DNA of 64,000 bases, from contig JAGTXO010000001.1 in assembly GCA_019448385.1 (NCBI GenBank), forward strand, positions 1,612,001 through 1,676,000. The letters are read 5' to 3'. A program made the translations under genes and the position numbers. This document shows positions 30,758 to 40,291 of this stretch, piece by piece (positions within the stretch are counted from its first letter, which is position 1; every line of letters starts with the position of its first letter). The notes beneath the pieces were generated by a model that was given only the letters and a program-made list of their open reading frames with translations, was not told where the DNA came from and ran no database searches. This DNA is from Diacronema lutheri (lineage: Eukaryota > Haptophyta > Pavlovophyceae > Pavlovales > Pavlovaceae).

Positions 30758-33151
30758 ATGGCGTCCACGGACGGAGGCAAGGACGCGGACACGCTCCTCG
30801 CGCGGTTCGAGAATTCGGCCTGCTTCCAAGACGTGCTGCTCGTGGGCGATGAGTTCAGCGCGCGCGCGCACAGGCTTATCCTCGCGGCGCGCTCGCCGGT
30901 TCTGTCCGACGTGCTGTGCGTCGCGCCGACGCCTGGGATGCGCGAGCTGAGGCTGCACTCGGCCGTCTCCGAGGGCGCGCTGCGCTGCGCGCTGCGCTGG
31001 ATGTACACCGAGCGGCTCGGTTCCGTCGATGATGAGCGCCCGCTTGATGTGGACCTATTGCTGGAGCTCCACGCGCTCGCGCTCGCCTGGCGAATGCCTG
31101 CGCTCTGCGCGCGCGCGGCGCGCGCGCTCTGCGAGGGCGCGCTGCGCGATCCGGCCGCGGTGGGTGCGTTGCTCGCGCGCGCGGACGCGCTACTCGGCCC
31201 TGAGGCCGAGCCCACGCTCGCCGCCGGCCTCACCCGGGTGCCAAGCGGCTTTGCCTCCGCCATCGTCTGCGCCGCGGCCGCGAGCGCGACGCCATCAACG
31301 TGGCGCGCGATGTGCGAGCGGCACGTGCTCGGCGAAGTCTCGCTCTGCGTGCGCGTCGCCTACGTCGAGGCGCTGAGCGAGTGGCCGGTGCACCTCGCTG
31401 CGTCGATGCAGCCCGATGCACATGCGCTCGCGCTGCTGCGCGCCCTCGCTGCCCGCCACCCCGAGCACGCCGACGCGCCGCTCGTGGCGCCGTCCGCCTT
31501 GGAGTCGAGCGAGCAGCTCGGTGGACGTACGCCGCTCTCCGTCGCCGCGGCGGCGCTCTCGGCGCGAACCGTCGACGTGCTGCTCCGCTGCGGCGCCTCG
31601 GCGAGCGCCGTCAACGCCGACGGCTCGTCGCCGCTCCACGCCTGCCTCGCGTCCCTCGTGCCGCACTCGACCGCCCCCCCGCCCACCGAGTGCCACGCCG
31701 CGACGCTCGCCGCGCAGCGCGCCGAGGCGACCGTCGCGACGCTTCTTGCCTCAGGCGCGCGGCCCAACGCGCTCGATTGCGAGGGGCGCACGCCGCTCGA
31801 CCTGTGCGCGCTCGGCGTACCGCGCACGCTCGCCCACCTGCTGCTCGCGCACGGTGGGCGCCCTGTTCGACCGCTCGGGCTGCCAGCACAGCTCCGGAAC
31901 GCGTCAAGCGTGGGCGACGCGCCGCTCGTCGCCGCGCTGCTGGGCGCGGCGGCCGAGGGGCGGCCGAGCGCGAGCGCCCTCTCGCCCGACGACGCGCTGC
32001 GCTCGGCGCTCGACGGTGTGGACGAAAGCGGTCGCGCGCCGCTGCATCTCGCGGCCGAGCGCGGGCACGCGTCCACCTGCGCGCTCCTGCTGCGCGCGCG
32101 CGCGGCGTTGGACGCGGCCGAGGCGCGGATGCGCAGCACGCCGCTGCACCTTGCGTGCGCGGGAGGACACGCCGCCGTCGTCGCGCTGCTGCTCGGCTCG
32201 AGGCCGCCTGAAGCGCGCACGCATGTGGGCGGCACGCCGCCGCGCGTGCCCACAGCAGAACGACGCGACGCGTCGGCCGCCGCACCACCGCAGCTGCTGT
32301 GCGCGGCCGACGCGGGCGGTCGAACGGCTTTGTTCGCGAGCGTTGAGTGGCCCACGCTACTTGAGGCGCTCATCGGCTGGGGCGCGCCCGTCGACCACGC
32401 CGACGCCGACGGCGCCACCGCACTGCACGCGGCCGCGCTCGCGCCCGAGCCGCTCGCGCCCATCGAGTTGCTCGTCGCGGCCGGCGCGGACGCGCGCGCG
32501 CTCACGCGGCCGCTCGCGCCAGGGCAGCCCGCACCGCCGCACGCTGCCGCGCAGCGCGCGAGCGCGAGCGCGCTGCACGTGCTGTGTCGCACGCACCCAA
32601 AATGCGATGCGAGAGCCGTGCGGGCGGCCATCGTGCTCGCGCGCGCGGGCTGCCCGCTCGACGCGCGCGACGGCGCGGGCGAGACGGCGGTGCACGTCGC
32701 GCTGCGCGCGGGCGCGCTCGAGCTGGCCGCCTCGCTTGTCGAGTGCGGTGCGCGCCTCAACGTGCCCGACGCGGCCGGGCGGACCCCGCTCTGGGGCGTG
32801 CCACGCGTCGCGCAGCACGCTGTGCTCGCGCGCGTGGCCGACGCGCCCGACTGGACGTCTCCGCACCAGCGGCTCTCACTCGGCGGCTCGACGAGCACGG
32901 ATGCGCTCACGACCGCCGGCGCGACACCTGCTGCGGGCGGGCGCAGCATGCCGCCGGCGCCGGTCACGGACGCTTGCCAGGAGTGCGACGCCCCGTTCGA
33001 ACTTGCGCGGCGCCGGCACCATTGCCGCCATTGCGGCCGCGCGCTGTGCGCGACATGTTCGGCGGACAAAAGCCCCATCGCCAAGTTTGGGCTGAGCGCG
33101 CCTGTGCGTGTGTGCGAGCCGTGCAAGCACATTCTGACCTCCACGTCCTAG
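30758..33151 (+). CDS. BTB-ankyrin-FYVE protein, ANKFY1/Rabankyrin-5-like
   Basis: Single exon, 797 residues, ATG at 30758. Order of domains: BTB (FQDVLLVGDEFSARAHRLILAARSPV, about 22-110), a linker, at least eight ankyrin-type repeats (GRTPLSVAA, GSSPLHACL, GRTPLDLCA, GRAPLHLAA, RSTPLHLAC, GATALHAAA, GETAVHVAL, GRTPLW; about 260-690), and a C-terminal FYVE finger with RRRHHCRHCGRALC (about 745-795). This is the architecture of ANKFY1, a Rab5 effector that binds PI3P on early endosomes and drives macropinocytosis. The FYVE basic patch is intact, so PI3P binding is expected. Confidence 0.88.
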   Translation: MASTDGGKDADTLLARFENSACFQDVLLVGDEFSARAHRLILAARSPVLSDVLCVAPTPGMRELRLHSAVSEGALRCALRWMYTERLGSVDDERPLDVDLLLELHALALAWRMPALCARAARALCEGALRDPAAVGALLARADALLGPEAEPTLAAGLTRVPSGFASAIVCAAAASATPSTWRAMCERHVLGEVSLCVRVAYVEALSEWPVHLAASMQPDAHALALLRALAARHPEHADAPLVAPSALESSEQLGGRTPLSVAAAALSARTVDVLLRCGASASAVNADGSSPLHACLASLVPHSTAPPPTECHAATLAAQRAEATVATLLASGARPNALDCEGRTPLDLCALGVPRTLAHLLLAHGGRPVRPLGLPAQLRNASSVGDAPLVAALLGAAAEGRPSASALSPDDALRSALDGVDESGRAPLHLAAERGHASTCALLLRARAALDAAEARMRSTPLHLACAGGHAAVVALLLGSRPPEARTHVGGTPPRVPTAERRDASAAAPPQLLCAADAGGRTALFASVEWPTLLEALIGWGAPVDHADADGATALHAAALAPEPLAPIELLVAAGADARALTRPLAPGQPAPPHAAAQRASASALHVLCRTHPKCDARAVRAAIVLARAGCPLDARDGAGETAVHVALRAGALELAASLVECGARLNVPDAAGRTPLWGVPRVAQHAVLARVADAPDWTSPHQRLSLGGSTSTDALTTAGATPAAGGRSMPPAPVTDACQECDAPFELARRRHHCRHCGRALCATCSADKSPIAKFGLSAPVRVCEPCKHILTSTS

Positions 33152-33323
33152 GCACTTTTCAGGGAACCGCCGTTTGATCTTTGTTTCAAATGTGCTGTCA
33201 CAGTGCGTGTGCGACGAACGACCTCATCCGCGCGGACAGCCACGCCCACTGAGCACGCTCAGCCACAGACATGAGCCGACTGGGCGCGCGCGGCGGTGAG
33301 TCGTTCTCCGCGCTCAGGCGTGC

Positions 33324-34151
33324 CTACTTGAAGTCGCTCTGCGCGTTCAGCGAGCGCTTGGCGCGCGAGCGCGACGGCAGCTTGCTCTTGACCGACTTGA
33401 TGAACTTGGCGACGACGCTCGGCTTCTTCGGCTTGGGCGCGACCTTGCGTGCGGCCGCGCACGCCTCGCGCAGCTGCAGGTCAGCGAGGTGCGCGCGCAC
33501 TGCCTCGGCCTCGGCCGACTTGGCGACGGCGATGCCCTCCCACGTTGCGCGGCGGCGCACGCCCTTGGCCGCGTCAGGCTTGGCCGCCGAGCCGAGCGCG
33601 GGAAGGGCTTGCAGCCACGTGGGTAGGTGCTCCGTGTCGTCCTCCGCGTGCGTGAAGTGCGGCGAGGCGCCGGAGACGCCGGCGGGCGCGTCGTGGAGAT
33701 AGTCAGCGCGACCAGCTGCCTTGGGCGTAGTCGGCGTGCGCGGCGTGCTTGACGCCGGCGTTTGTGGCGAGAGCGCGCGCGAGCGCGCGTGCACCGCCGG
33801 CTCCGACTCGGCGTGGCGGAGCGCGTGGATCTCGTGCTCCTGCAGCGTGAAGGGCGCGACGTGCTCGCCCGCGACGATCGCGCTTACGCTCAGCTGGATC
33901 TTGGCATTCGAGTCCGCGCCGCGCTCCATCGCCTCCTCCATCTTGGTGCGCGCGCGCCGCTCGGACGGCGCCGTCGCGCGCCGCTCGCGCCGCACGCGCG
34001 CGAGATGCGCGACAGCCTCGTCACGCGCGGTCGGGGTGAAGCGGGTGTACGAATCGTCGGCGTCGGCGTCGGTCTTGCTCGGCACGAAAGAGCCGGAGTG
34101 GCCGTACAGGGCGGAGAGGTTGCCGTGCGGGGAGTTGCTGAAGCTCATCAT
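33324..34151 (-). CDS. Hypothetical basic, probably disordered protein
   Basis: About 275 residues from the ATG at 34151 (a second ATG follows directly). Polar and Ser/Thr/Pro-rich (SSTPRTPTTPK), with charged helices (VAHLARVRRERR, KMEEAMERG) and a Lys/Arg-rich C-terminus (KPKKPSVVAKFIKSVKSKL). The frame is also open upstream to an ATG at 34286, which would add residues encoded by the edge of the duplicated myosin block, so the longer start is less likely. No domain recognised; the basic tail could bind nucleic acid or acidic lipid. Confidence 0.55.
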   Translation of the reverse strand: MMSFSNSPHGNLSALYGHSGSFVPSKTDADADDSYTRFTPTARDEAVAHLARVRRERRATAPSERRARTKMEEAMERGADSNAKIQLSVSAIVAGEHVAPFTLQEHEIHALRHAESEPAVHARSRALSPQTPASSTPRTPTTPKAAGRADYLHDAPAGVSGASPHFTHAEDDTEHLPTWLQALPALGSAAKPDAAKGVRRRATWEGIAVAKSAEAEAVRAHLADLQLREACAAARKVAPKPKKPSVVAKFIKSVKSKLPSRSRAKRSLNAQSDFK

Positions 34152-34268
34152 TGTCTCGAGGTTGGACGGCCGTCTTCTTTCTTCGCGCCGAGGTTCAGGT
34201 TGCAAATCCGGCGGCCGGAACCTGGATGGACTAGGGAGTGGAGGAAACTCTGACGCTTCAAGAGCGTA

Positions 34269-34541
34269 GTAATGACGGCCAGCCATCGTTGTTCCTTTGA
34301 CTGGAATTTTCCCAACCCCCCCTCCCCTCCCCATAACTCTCTCTCAAAATTTGAATCGCGACGGCCCGCATGAGCGAGAATGTGTGGGCGCCGACGCTCG
34401 ACGCGTTCGAGGAGGCCGTGCTGCAAAGAGACGAGGCGGGCGGCGCGAATGTGCGCTCGCTTGTTGGCCAACCGCTCAGCGTCGCGCCCGACGATTGTCG
34501 CCCGCGCAGCGTGCTCCTAGCCGGCGGCTATGACACAACAC
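34269..34541 (+). pseudogene. Duplicated 5' end of the myosin gene
   Basis: About 270 bp nearly identical to 5142-5416: upstream region, ATG (34370) and 57 codons of myosin exon 1 (MSENVWAPTLDAF...). The copy lacks the splice donor and the motor, diverges after GGCGGCTATGAC, and runs into a stop at 34616-34618, so it cannot make myosin. It may still carry promoter activity. A CTTCAAGAGCGTA sequence sits directly before it (34257-34269) and again at 34592-34604, suggesting a footprint of the insertion. Confidence 0.85.
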
Positions 34542-34835
34542 GTGATGAAAGTCTGGCGGCATGCGCGGGTGAAGAGGAGGGGGAGATTGGGTGCTTCAAG
34601 AGCGTACCTGACACGTGATGAAAGTCTGGGTTTGCAAGCGGCAATGGCCATGGCGGGCGGCGCAACACCTGCAGCGCCGACGGTTGGAACACTGACAGCG
34701 GGCAAACGCCGTCTGCGGGCGGCGGGGCCACTGTGCGTCGGGAAGAAGAGCATCTGAGGCGCCGGTGGGTGCCAGGAACGCAAAGGTGCTGCATCTGGTA
34801 GGCCGCCGCGCGCACAACTTGGGCAGGTTCTCTGC

Positions 34836-35574
34836 TTAGCGGGCGGGCTGGAAGGGGAGGGAGGAGTGATGAAGGAAGATGCGGATGTTGCCGCCGGGGA
34901 ACTTCTTGTAGCCAAAGGTGTACTCCACAGTGGTGACGTTGTTAATGTTGGCATCGGTGAAGTCGTACCTGCGCGCGTGCGAACAGCCGCCCACCACATC
35001 GCGCAGCCCGGTTCGCGTCACACTGTGCACGGCGCGCGCGCAGAACGCAGTGAGCGCGATATGGGCGCGCCTGCGGCACTCACACTCCCATGGCGTCGCA
35101 AATGTCGCCAGAGCAGTAGATGCCGTGGTTGTGGAAGACAACCGAGCTCCACGGCTTGACGGCAAAGCCGGTGTCTTCCATGTGGATGCCAGGCGCGCCC
35201 GCGATGTGGTCCGAGTGCCCGACAAAGTAGGACAAGGCATCCTGCGGGTTCGGGCGGAACTGCACGTCGGAAGCAAGGGTGGGCTTGAACATGACGCGAA
35301 GGTAATCGTAGGCGTAGATGTTGCTGGCCGCATCCGTCGCGATCTTGATGTGCTCCTGGCCGGTCGGGTTGGCCGTGTACGCCGCGCCGATGGCGACGAC
35401 CGTGTCGCCCCGGATCTTTTGCTGCTGGAGGACCTCCTGCGGGGTAAGCATCATCATTTCCGGGCAGGACGAATGACCGAAGAGGAGCGAGCGCAAGTCC
35501 TTGGCTGGGGCATCCGCCGTGGGCAGCGCCACGCCAGTCGCGACGCCGCAGAGGACGGTGACCGTGCGCAGCAT
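34836..35574 (-). CDS. Probable iota-class carbonic anhydrase, copy 1
   Basis: Exon 1 35084-35574, exon 2 34836-34968 (donor GT|GTGAGT, acceptor GCAG|G); 207 residues. A secretory leader (MLRTVTVLCGVATGVALP) precedes one NTF2-like/CaMKII-association-type domain: EVLQQQKI...VVAIGAAY, VMFKPTLASD, RPNPQDALSYFVG, PWSSVVFHNHGIYCSG, VEYTFGYKKFPGGNIRIFLHHSSLPF. The terminal HHSSLP with preceding strands is what I know from the COG4337/iota-CA group, which hydrates CO2 without a metal cofactor and supports carbon concentration in algae. Family call is from memory of motifs. The two remaining exons of other copies are identical in exon 2. Confidence 0.68.
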
Positions 35575-35729
35575 GTGCGAGGAGGGAATGTGATCACACG
35601 TGCCGTACTTCGAGAAAGTAAAAAACTTTGGTTTAGGAGCCGGTTAGATAGAATCTAGCTCCTAAACCAAAGTTTTTGACTAAGTCTTTCTCGAAGCACG
35701 GGACGTGTGATCACATTCCCTCCTCGCAC
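35575..35729. promoter_or_regulatory. Shared divergent promoter with central perfect hairpin
   Basis: 155 bp between the two iota-CA-like start codons. Its centre is a perfect 20-bp inverted repeat, AAAAACTTTGGTTTAGGAGC (35621-35640) and its complement (35658-35677), around a 17-nt spacer. Outer GTGATCACACGTG / CACGTGTGATCAC-like boxes (35591-35603 and about 35703-35714) mirror each other. It is A+T-richer than the genes. A bidirectional promoter is the natural reading. Confidence 0.7.
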
Positions 35730-36490
35730 ATGCTGCGCACGCTCACCATCCTCTGCGGCGTCGCGACAGGCGTGGCGCTGCCTTCAGCGAACGATCCGGC
35801 CAATGACTTGCGCTCGCTCCTCTTCGGCTCGTTCCGCCCTGCGCCGACGCCCTGCCCCGACGCGCACACGCTGGTGATGACGACGCAGGAGGTCCTCCAG
35901 CAGCAGAAGATCTGGGGCGACACGGTCGTCGCCATCGGCGCGGCGTACACGGCCAACCCGACCGGCCAGGAGCACATCAAGATCGCGACGGATGCGGCCA
36001 GCAACATTTACGCCTACGATCATCTCCTCGTCATGTTCAAGCCCACCCTCGCTTCCGATGTGCAGTTCCGCCCGAACCCGCAGGATGCCTTGTCCTACTT
36101 TGTCGGGCACTCGGACCACATCGCGGGCGCGCCTGGCATCCACATGGAAGACACCGGCTTTGCCGTCAAGCCGTGGAGCTCGGTTGTCTTCCACAACCAC
36201 GGCATCTACTGCTCTGGCGACATTTGCCACGCCATGGGAGTGTGAGCGCCGCTGAGCGCACGCAACTCCTCTATCGCCCCTCTCCGGGCGCCGCAGTGCA
36301 CAGTGTGACGCGAACCGGGCTGCGCGATGTGGTGGGCGGCTGTTCGCACGCGCGCAGGTACGACTTCACCGATGCCAACATTAACAACGTCACCACTGTG
36401 GAGTACACCTTTGGCTACAAGAAGTTCCCCGGCGGCAACATCCGCATCTTCCTTCATCACTCCTCCCTCCCCTTCCAGCCCGCCCGCTAA
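35730..36490 (+). CDS. Probable iota-class carbonic anhydrase, copy 2
   Basis: Exon 1 35730-36241, exon 2 36358-36490, intron 116 nt (donor GT|GTGAGC); 214 residues. Mirror copy of the 34836-35574 gene. Differences: leader MLRTLTILCG, seven extra residues after RSLLFG (FRPAPTPCPDAH region in place of HSSCPEMMM), W for R at QQKIWGD, HLL for YLR, and H for D before AMGV. Exon 2 is unchanged, including the HHSSLPF end. Both copies keep intact frames and splice sites, implying both are used. Confidence 0.68.
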
Positions 36491-36958
36491 GCAGAGAACC
36501 TGCCCAAGTTGTGCGCGCGGCGGCCTACCAGATGCAGCACCTTTGCGTTCTTGGCACCCACCGGCGCCTCAGACGCTCTTCCTCCCGACACACAGTGGCC
36601 CTTCCGCCCGCAGACGGCGTCCGCCGGCTGTCCGTGTTCCAACCCTCCTCGGCGCTGCCGGTCTTGCGCCGGCCGCCATGCCCGCCGCTGCTTGCAAACC
36701 CAGACTTCGGCTGCCTTTACAGAATTAGGGCGACGTGAAAGGCGGCGGCTCGCTGGAGACGGTTGGTGGCGCGCTCTGCGGCGACGACGAGCCGCGCGGC
36801 GGCGCCTGGGGGATGGGGGCCATGTTTGGAGTTGGGGCTGGGCGCGCGGGGGCCCTTGGGGAGGGGGAGGGGGGGGGGGGGGGGGGTTGAGTGAGAGGGC
36901 GGCGACGCGCAACGTCAGTGTATATGGCGGAATGGCGTCGCGCTCCCGCCACGCGGCG
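36491..36958. other. Palindrome end and G-rich spacer
   Basis: To about 36712 this is the outer part of the right palindrome arm. From 36734 to about 36880 a plus-strand frame (DVKGGGSLETVGGALCGDDEP) is open and glycine-rich but lacks a start and runs into an about 20-G tract (36869-36887). I see no supportable gene. Confidence 0.4.
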
Positions 36959-37427
36959 CTATTCGCGTTGGAGCCTGCCCTCGAGGCCCACGCGCGCGAG
37001 CGTCTGGAGCAGGAGACCCCACTCCGCGCTGTCGCCCTCCGCGTATGCCGCTCGGATGAACTTGCGGTTGTCCGGTGTGCACGGGCTGCTCAGCCGCCCC
37101 TGTGGGCGTGCGAGCATGACGCACAGCCCCTTACAGTCGGTGGAGCGCGTGGCGCGCGGCGCCAGCGGGCGTGTGGCATGGAGATGCGCACCTGGGGCGA
37201 CCAGTATGCGCACATGGCCTTGAGCGCAAGACGTAGCCGAGACGCGACCGGATCGGTCAGGCTGACAAGCGCAAAATCCGACAGGCCGTCGCCGAGCACG
37301 TTTGCCGCCGAGCTGAGGTTTTTGGTTTTTAAAAAGAAATAAAGGCGAGAGCCGCCATTGCTCCGATCCCGGCACCGCCGTCGCGCCGGTGGCGCAGCGG
37401 TCCACGGGCGCACATCGCCGACCCCAT
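36959..37427 (-). CDS. Small hypothetical protein divergent from RPB7
   Basis: Model: exon 1 37414-37427, exon 2 37192-37312, exon 3 36959-37129 (or from 37099 with a better acceptor), about 101 or 91 residues. Donors are GTGCGC twice. The encoded sequence (SAANVLGDGLSDFALVSL, RLRLALKAMCAYW, NRKFIRAAYAEGDSAEWGLLLQTLARVG) looks like a compact folded protein, but I do not recognise it. The only ATG that splices in phase is at 37425-37427, overlapping the RPB7 start codon on the other strand. Confidence 0.5.
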
Positions 37428-38243
37428 GTTCTTCCACGTGCGGCGCGCGTCACGCGTCTTTCGTGGCGCGCTCCACACGGGCGGCCTTGCGCAGGGATGC
37501 CGCCGCTCGCCAGTCACGCGACCCCCACACCCACACCTCACCCACCCCAAGCGTCGCGCGTGCCGCGCGGCCGACTTTTGCTGCCATCGACGCTACGCGC
37601 CGTCGCGCCCTCAGCTGACGATGGAAAAGACACTCGTGCTTTCACCAAAGGACCTGCGCAGAAACATCCGGTCGCTGCTCCGCAGTAAGCTGATCAAGCT
37701 CGTCGAGGGCTCGTGCAGCCGGAGGTACGGGTACATCATCGCCATCACGCACATCCACAACACGGAGGCGCTGCAGAGCTCGCTCGGGCGTATATGCGAG
37801 GGCACGGGCAATGTGGTCTTCAATGTGCAGTACAACGCGATTGTCTTCAAGCCGTTCCGCAACCAGGTGATCGACGCACTCGTCACGGACGGGGTCACCA
37901 AGGAAGGCTTCTTTGCAAAGGCCGGCCCGCTCGAGATGTTCATCTCGTACAAGAACATGCCGAGCGACATGCAGTTTGACGACACCGCCGTGCCGTCCCA
38001 CTTCACCGGCGACGGCGGCGTGAAAATCGAAAAGGACACGTGCGTACGTGTCAAGATCCTCAACACGCGCATCGACGCCGACGGAATGGTGTGCACGACG
38101 CGCCGGCCCCTCGCGTCGCGCCACGTTGCGCCGTGCCGCGTTGCGTCTTGCGCTGACACGTGCGCGCCGCGCTGCTTCACGCGACGCGCCGCATGCAGCA
38201 CGCTGTGGCCACGCTCAAAGAGGACTACCTCGGCGTAATTTAA
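37426..38243 (+). CDS. RPB7: RNA polymerase II subunit RPB7
   Basis: Three exons: 37426-37437, 37615-38088, 38199-38243, 176 residues, phase 0. The 12-nt first exon encodes the invariant MFFH, joined to LTMEKTLVLSPKDL, then VEGSCSRRYGYIIAIT, VFNVQYNAIVFKPFRNQVIDALV, GPLEMFISYKNMPSDM and the final KEDYLGVI, matching RPB7 (POLR2G) throughout its tip and OB domains. With RPB4 it forms the Pol II stalk used in initiation and mRNA decay coupling. The tiny first exon makes the start certain despite the overlap with the divergent gene. Stops 15 bp from the convergent gene. Confidence 0.95.
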
Positions 38244-38258
38244 TGAACGATGCGGCTC

Positions 38259-39130
38259 TCAGTCAAATTCGGACGCTGACCTCAAAGCCGAGTACCGCAG
38301 CTCCTCGGCCTGCAGCTGCCATGCAAGCTGCAGCGACTCGTCTGCACGCGCCCAGCGGCGCAAGGGTGACGGGCGCGCGTCGCATGAGCGCCGCGCACGG
38401 CACCGCGCGCTGGCCGAGGCAGAGTCGCGCCGGCGCGCGCTTACCAGCTTCCATGCCATCGGTGACGGCGTGCGAACCAGGCGCTGCGCCCTGCGCAGTG
38501 CGGCGGGTAGGATTGTCCGGCGAAGTGAGGAGGTTCTGCGCGTAGCTCTGCAGGAAGGCCGCGTGTTCCTCCTGCTGGAGTAGCAGCGCGAGCGAGCGCG
38601 ACGCCTCGTACGGATCCTCCGCCGGGGCCTCCGCCGAACTGGGGTCGGCGGCCGATTGGGCGCAGGGCTCGTTGCCAGAGCCATTCCGTCGCTCGCCGCT
38701 GCTGCGCCCGCTGCTGCTGCCGCCGCTGCCGTGGCCCGCCCGCCACCACGCGCCGCCGGGCGGCTCGTGGAGCGGCGCGTCCCCGCTCGGCGTGCGCACG
38801 TCGGACGGCGTCGACGAGACGCGTAGCGCGGCGAGGGTGGTCGGAGGGCTGAAAGCGCGCAGCTTGGCGAGCAGCTCTTCGCGCGGCTGCGAATCTGGCG
38901 CCGCGCCTGCGAGTGCGTGGAGCCGGCGCGGCGCGCGCACGCGCTGGTCGGCGCACATGCGTGGCGCGCGGCGTGTTAAGAGCGAGCGCGCGCGCCGCCT
39001 CACCGTAGCCGGCGAGCGTGCTCAGCTCGGCGGCGGCGACGGTGCAGCTCCCGTCGACGTGCGCACGCACAAAGCGCTGCAGGATCGGGTCCCACGCGTC
39101 GAACGGCGCCGGCTTGCGGTCGACGTCCAT
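38259..39130 (-). CDS. Hypothetical protein, Gln/Leu-rich C-terminus
   Basis: Exons 39004-39130, 38445-38906 and 38259-38341 join with phases 1 and 1 to give 223 residues. It starts MDVDRKPAPFDAWDPILQRFV, has a Ser/Gly/Pro-rich middle, and ends with helices SRSLALLLQQEEHAAFLQ and DESLQLAWQLQAEELRY that resemble ubiquitin-interacting or UBA-adjacent helices (E-x-x-L-x-L-A/L pattern). No family assigned. Donors GTGAGG and GTAAGC are closer to the general eukaryotic consensus than most here. 28 bp separate its ATG from the divergent AlkB homologue. Confidence 0.6.
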
Positions 39131-39158
39131 CGCGCGAATTTCAAACTTGAGGCGAGCG

Positions 39159-40265
39159 ATGGCGGCACGCGGCCTGTGTGCTATCCTCACCATCATGTTG
39201 GGCGCGGCAGCTCGGCGGCCGCTCCCTCCCAACGTGGAGCTGCAGCGCGCGCGTGCGCCGGCTGAGATTATGCGCGCCGTGCGGGAGCACGCCGGCTCGC
39301 TCTCGCCCGCCGCGGCCTCCTTTGCGCTGCTGCGTGCGGCGAGCGCGCTCAAGCAGCCGCGGCACGACGCGGAGCGCGCGGCGATCGCGGGCAGCGCCGA
39401 CACGCTGCTCGTCGCGCGGGCCGTGGCGCAGGGGGTGACGAACGCATCGACGGCCGTGATAGCCCTGCGCGCCCTCGCTCTCCTCGGCTGGCGCGCGGAC
39501 CGCAGCACCGGCGCCAAGGCGGCATGCGTGCTCGACAAGCTCGCCGCGCGCGCCTGCGCGCCCGGCGAGCTTACGATCGCAGAGCAGACGGCGGTCGAGT
39601 GGGCCGCGTGCAAGCTGCACCTTACACTGCCCACGCCGCCGACCGTCTCAGCGCAGCTCGCTGCGCTCCCGTTTCGCGTGCTGAGCGGCGTGTGCGTGGC
39701 TGTGCCGTACGAGACGCTCGAGGCCGAGCTGCGGCCGCACTTGCGCCGCGAGCTTATCGCGCTGCGCGATTCGCGAGGCGAGCGGTTGGTGCCGGAAGCG
39801 CGGTTGACCGGCTGGCAGTCGCGCGCCGGCGTGCCCTTCTCGTACAGCGGCAAGTCCATGGCGCCCAACGTGCCGGACGGCGGGCAATTTGCCGCCGTGC
39901 GCGACACTTTGCGAGCGCTCTCCGGCATTGAGTACGACTCGTGCCTCGTCAATTTGTACGAGCACGGCAAAGTGGGCATGCGCTATCATCAGGATCCGGA
40001 CCAGGGCACGCTTTGGTCGACGGACACGCACGTGGCCAGCTTTGGCTGCACTCGCGCGTTCGTGCTCCGCCGCACCGCCGACCACGCGCTGCACCACGAG
40101 TTCACACTGCAGCACGGCGACGTGGTGCACATGTTTGGCGCGTGCCAGGCCGAGTACCAGCACTGCGTGCGCGTCGAGCGCGACGAGGCCGACGCGGGCC
40201 CGCGCATCTCTCTGGTTTTCAAGCAGAGCCTCTGCCCTTCACGACGGACTTACAGGCACCACTGA
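39159..40265 (+). CDS. AlkB-like 2-oxoglutarate/Fe(II) dioxygenase
   Basis: Single exon, 368 residues. The C-terminal half is a jelly-roll dioxygenase: NLYEHGKVGMRYHQDPD gives the H-x-D iron ligands, EYQHCVRVE supplies the distal His, and PRISLVFK the 2-oxoglutarate-binding Arg; FSYSGKSMAPN and the LQHGDVVHMFG strand fit the AlkB fold. AlkB homologues demethylate nucleic acids or protein; substrate not evident. The first about 170 residues are an Ala-rich helical domain I do not recognise (LRAASALKQPRHDAERAAIAG), an unusual extension. Convergent with the TPR gene, 26 bp. Confidence 0.85.
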   Translation: MAARGLCAILTIMLGAAARRPLPPNVELQRARAPAEIMRAVREHAGSLSPAAASFALLRAASALKQPRHDAERAAIAGSADTLLVARAVAQGVTNASTAVIALRALALLGWRADRSTGAKAACVLDKLAARACAPGELTIAEQTAVEWAACKLHLTLPTPPTVSAQLAALPFRVLSGVCVAVPYETLEAELRPHLRRELIALRDSRGERLVPEARLTGWQSRAGVPFSYSGKSMAPNVPDGGQFAAVRDTLRALSGIEYDSCLVNLYEHGKVGMRYHQDPDQGTLWSTDTHVASFGCTRAFVLRRTADHALHHEFTLQHGDVVHMFGACQAEYQHCVRVERDEADAGPRISLVFKQSLCPSRRTYRHH

Positions 40266-40291
40266 CGCAGCCTAACGCGAAATGACATGCA

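Larger units (their letters stand above)
34621..36712. repeat. 2.1-kb inverted duplication (palindrome)
   Basis: Two arms of about 1.02-1.05 kb, near-identical in inverted orientation, meet at about 35649. Each arm holds a complete two-exon iota-carbonic-anhydrase-like gene and its 3' flank; both end at AGTCTGGGTTT. The arms differ by substitutions and a short coding length difference, so they are not recent clones of a cloning artefact type but diverged copies. Confidence 0.9.

Noticed and set aside
34541-34609. GTGATGA...CTGA looking like a second C/D snoRNA
   Set aside because: No terminal stem, no C'/D' boxes and no rRNA complement recognised; the motif comes from a repeated CACGTGATGAAAGTCTGG word.
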